Part shown: in pieces, positions 63,794 to 64,000 of the stretch
How the letters are laid out: each line of letters opens with the position of its first letter
Numbering within the stretch: the stretch's first letter is position 1
Source: Pseudoalteromonas sp. Scap06
GTDB taxonomy: Bacteria > Pseudomonadota > Gammaproteobacteria > Enterobacterales > Alteromonadaceae
Reading direction: 5' to 3'
Assembly (NCBI RefSeq): GCF_013394165.1
Contig: NZ_CP041330.1
Location: 3,216,501 to 3,280,500, forward strand
Length of the DNA stretch: 64,000 nucleotides
Notes under the pieces: model-generated
Told to the model about the DNA's origin: nothing
Database searches by the model: none
The model's input: only the letters and a program-made list of their open reading frames with translations
Translations under genes and position numbers: made by a program

Positions 63794-64000
63794 TTAACCA
63801 AGCCACTTTATTGTTGTTACTAAAGTATGGCTTTGTTTTGGCTCAAGCGTAACCGCATCTTCAAGTACATTCGCAGCCTCTAGGCATAACATGCTTTTAT
63901 AATCATCATCGGCAAAATTTGATAGCCGCTTTGATTTTTCAATCCATGGGTTCCATAACACGCACGAGCGCGAGTTTTCTCTGCTAACACTGATCATCCC
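63794..64000 (-). CDS. D-hexose-6-phosphate mutarotase (YeaD-like), C-terminal end only
   Basis: The last 68 codons of a gene that continues beyond the window's right edge. CVLWNPWIEKSKRLSNFADDDYKSMLCLEAANVLED matches the C-terminal part of YeaD/glucose-6-phosphate 1-epimerase, including the NPW and EAAN motifs. It is upstream of the PH-domain pair on the same strand with a 14-base gap. Confidence 0.85.
   Translation of the reverse strand, partial: GMISVSRENSRSCVLWNPWIEKSKRLSNFADDDYKSMLCLEAANVLEDAVTLEPKQSHTLVTTIKWLG

Overview
The window is chromosomal DNA of a marine gammaproteobacterium of the order Alteromonadales, most likely Pseudoalteromonas. This rests on moderate-to-low GC, on protein similarity recalled from memory, on conserved housekeeping blocks (yheS/yheT/yheU, murB-birA next to thrU-tyrU-glyT-thrT-tuf, ubiE-ubiJ-ubiB-tatABC-tatD-hemB) and on many secreted metalloproteases and nucleases. 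No prophage, insertion sequence, CRISPR array or plasmid function was seen.

Layout. 1-7.3 kb: yheS (5' truncated) with its TIGR02444 partner, a small Xre regulator/membrane-protein pair, a 48-aa DUF3149 membrane peptide behind FNR-type boxes, yheT-yheU, a secreted M19 dipeptidase and an unknown coiled-coil protein. 7.3-12.1 kb: on the minus strand, murB-birA-coaX and then thrU-tyrU-glyT-thrT-tuf, with a decayed second copy of the tuf 3' end beyond tuf. 12-25.6 kb: M1 aminopeptidase, a DUF2057 protein, HinT, a CsgD/VpsT-like regulator and a hybrid histidine kinase, manC, an omega-amidase beside a truncated mtnB, a glutamate-synthase-like flavoprotein, a DUF885 lipoprotein and a degenerate GGDEF protein. 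25.7-34.4 kb: ubiquinone (ubiE, ubiJ, ubiB), Tat export (tatABC), a small secreted protein, tatD, a 7TMR-DISM diguanylate cyclase and hemB, all on one strand. 34.6-39.8 kb: a large ExeM-type extracellular nuclease with a possible Pho box, and a stand-alone EF-G paralogue. 40.3-40.9 kb: two tandem structured RNA genes. 40.9-47.2 kb: ylqF/rbgA-type GTPase, yaeQ, a MITE-like repeat, a small lipase-like hydrolase, a small membrane protein, dps behind an OxyR site, oligopeptidase B and a chitin-binding-module protein. 47.4-64 kb: an RND efflux pair, a DUF4953-type zinc protease, PhzF, a SWEET/PQ-loop protein, a Fur-boxed PepSY protein, a TPR lipoprotein whose ribosome binding site lies in a hairpin, a propeller/barrel metalloprotease, a pair of bacterial PH-domain membrane proteins and the end of a YeaD-like mutarotase.

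The most interesting element is the pair of tandem intergenic RNA genes at about 40.33-40.86 kb. Each has a consensus sigma-70 promoter (TTGACA, 17 bp, GATAAT), five hairpins and an intrinsic terminator. The two copies are nearly identical except in hairpin 4. There both 17-nt stem arms have been replaced by unrelated sequence, yet pairing and the 16-nt C-rich loop are kept. This is covariation visible inside one genome. I do not recognise the family. Other leads are the FNR, OxyR, Fur and possible Pho sites, the tuf relic, the mtnB fragment and the hairpin over the ribosome binding site at 57.5 kb.

Limits: all calls come from reading the sequence and remembered families. No homology search or folding program was run. 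Start codons were chosen by ribosome binding sites and family N-termini.
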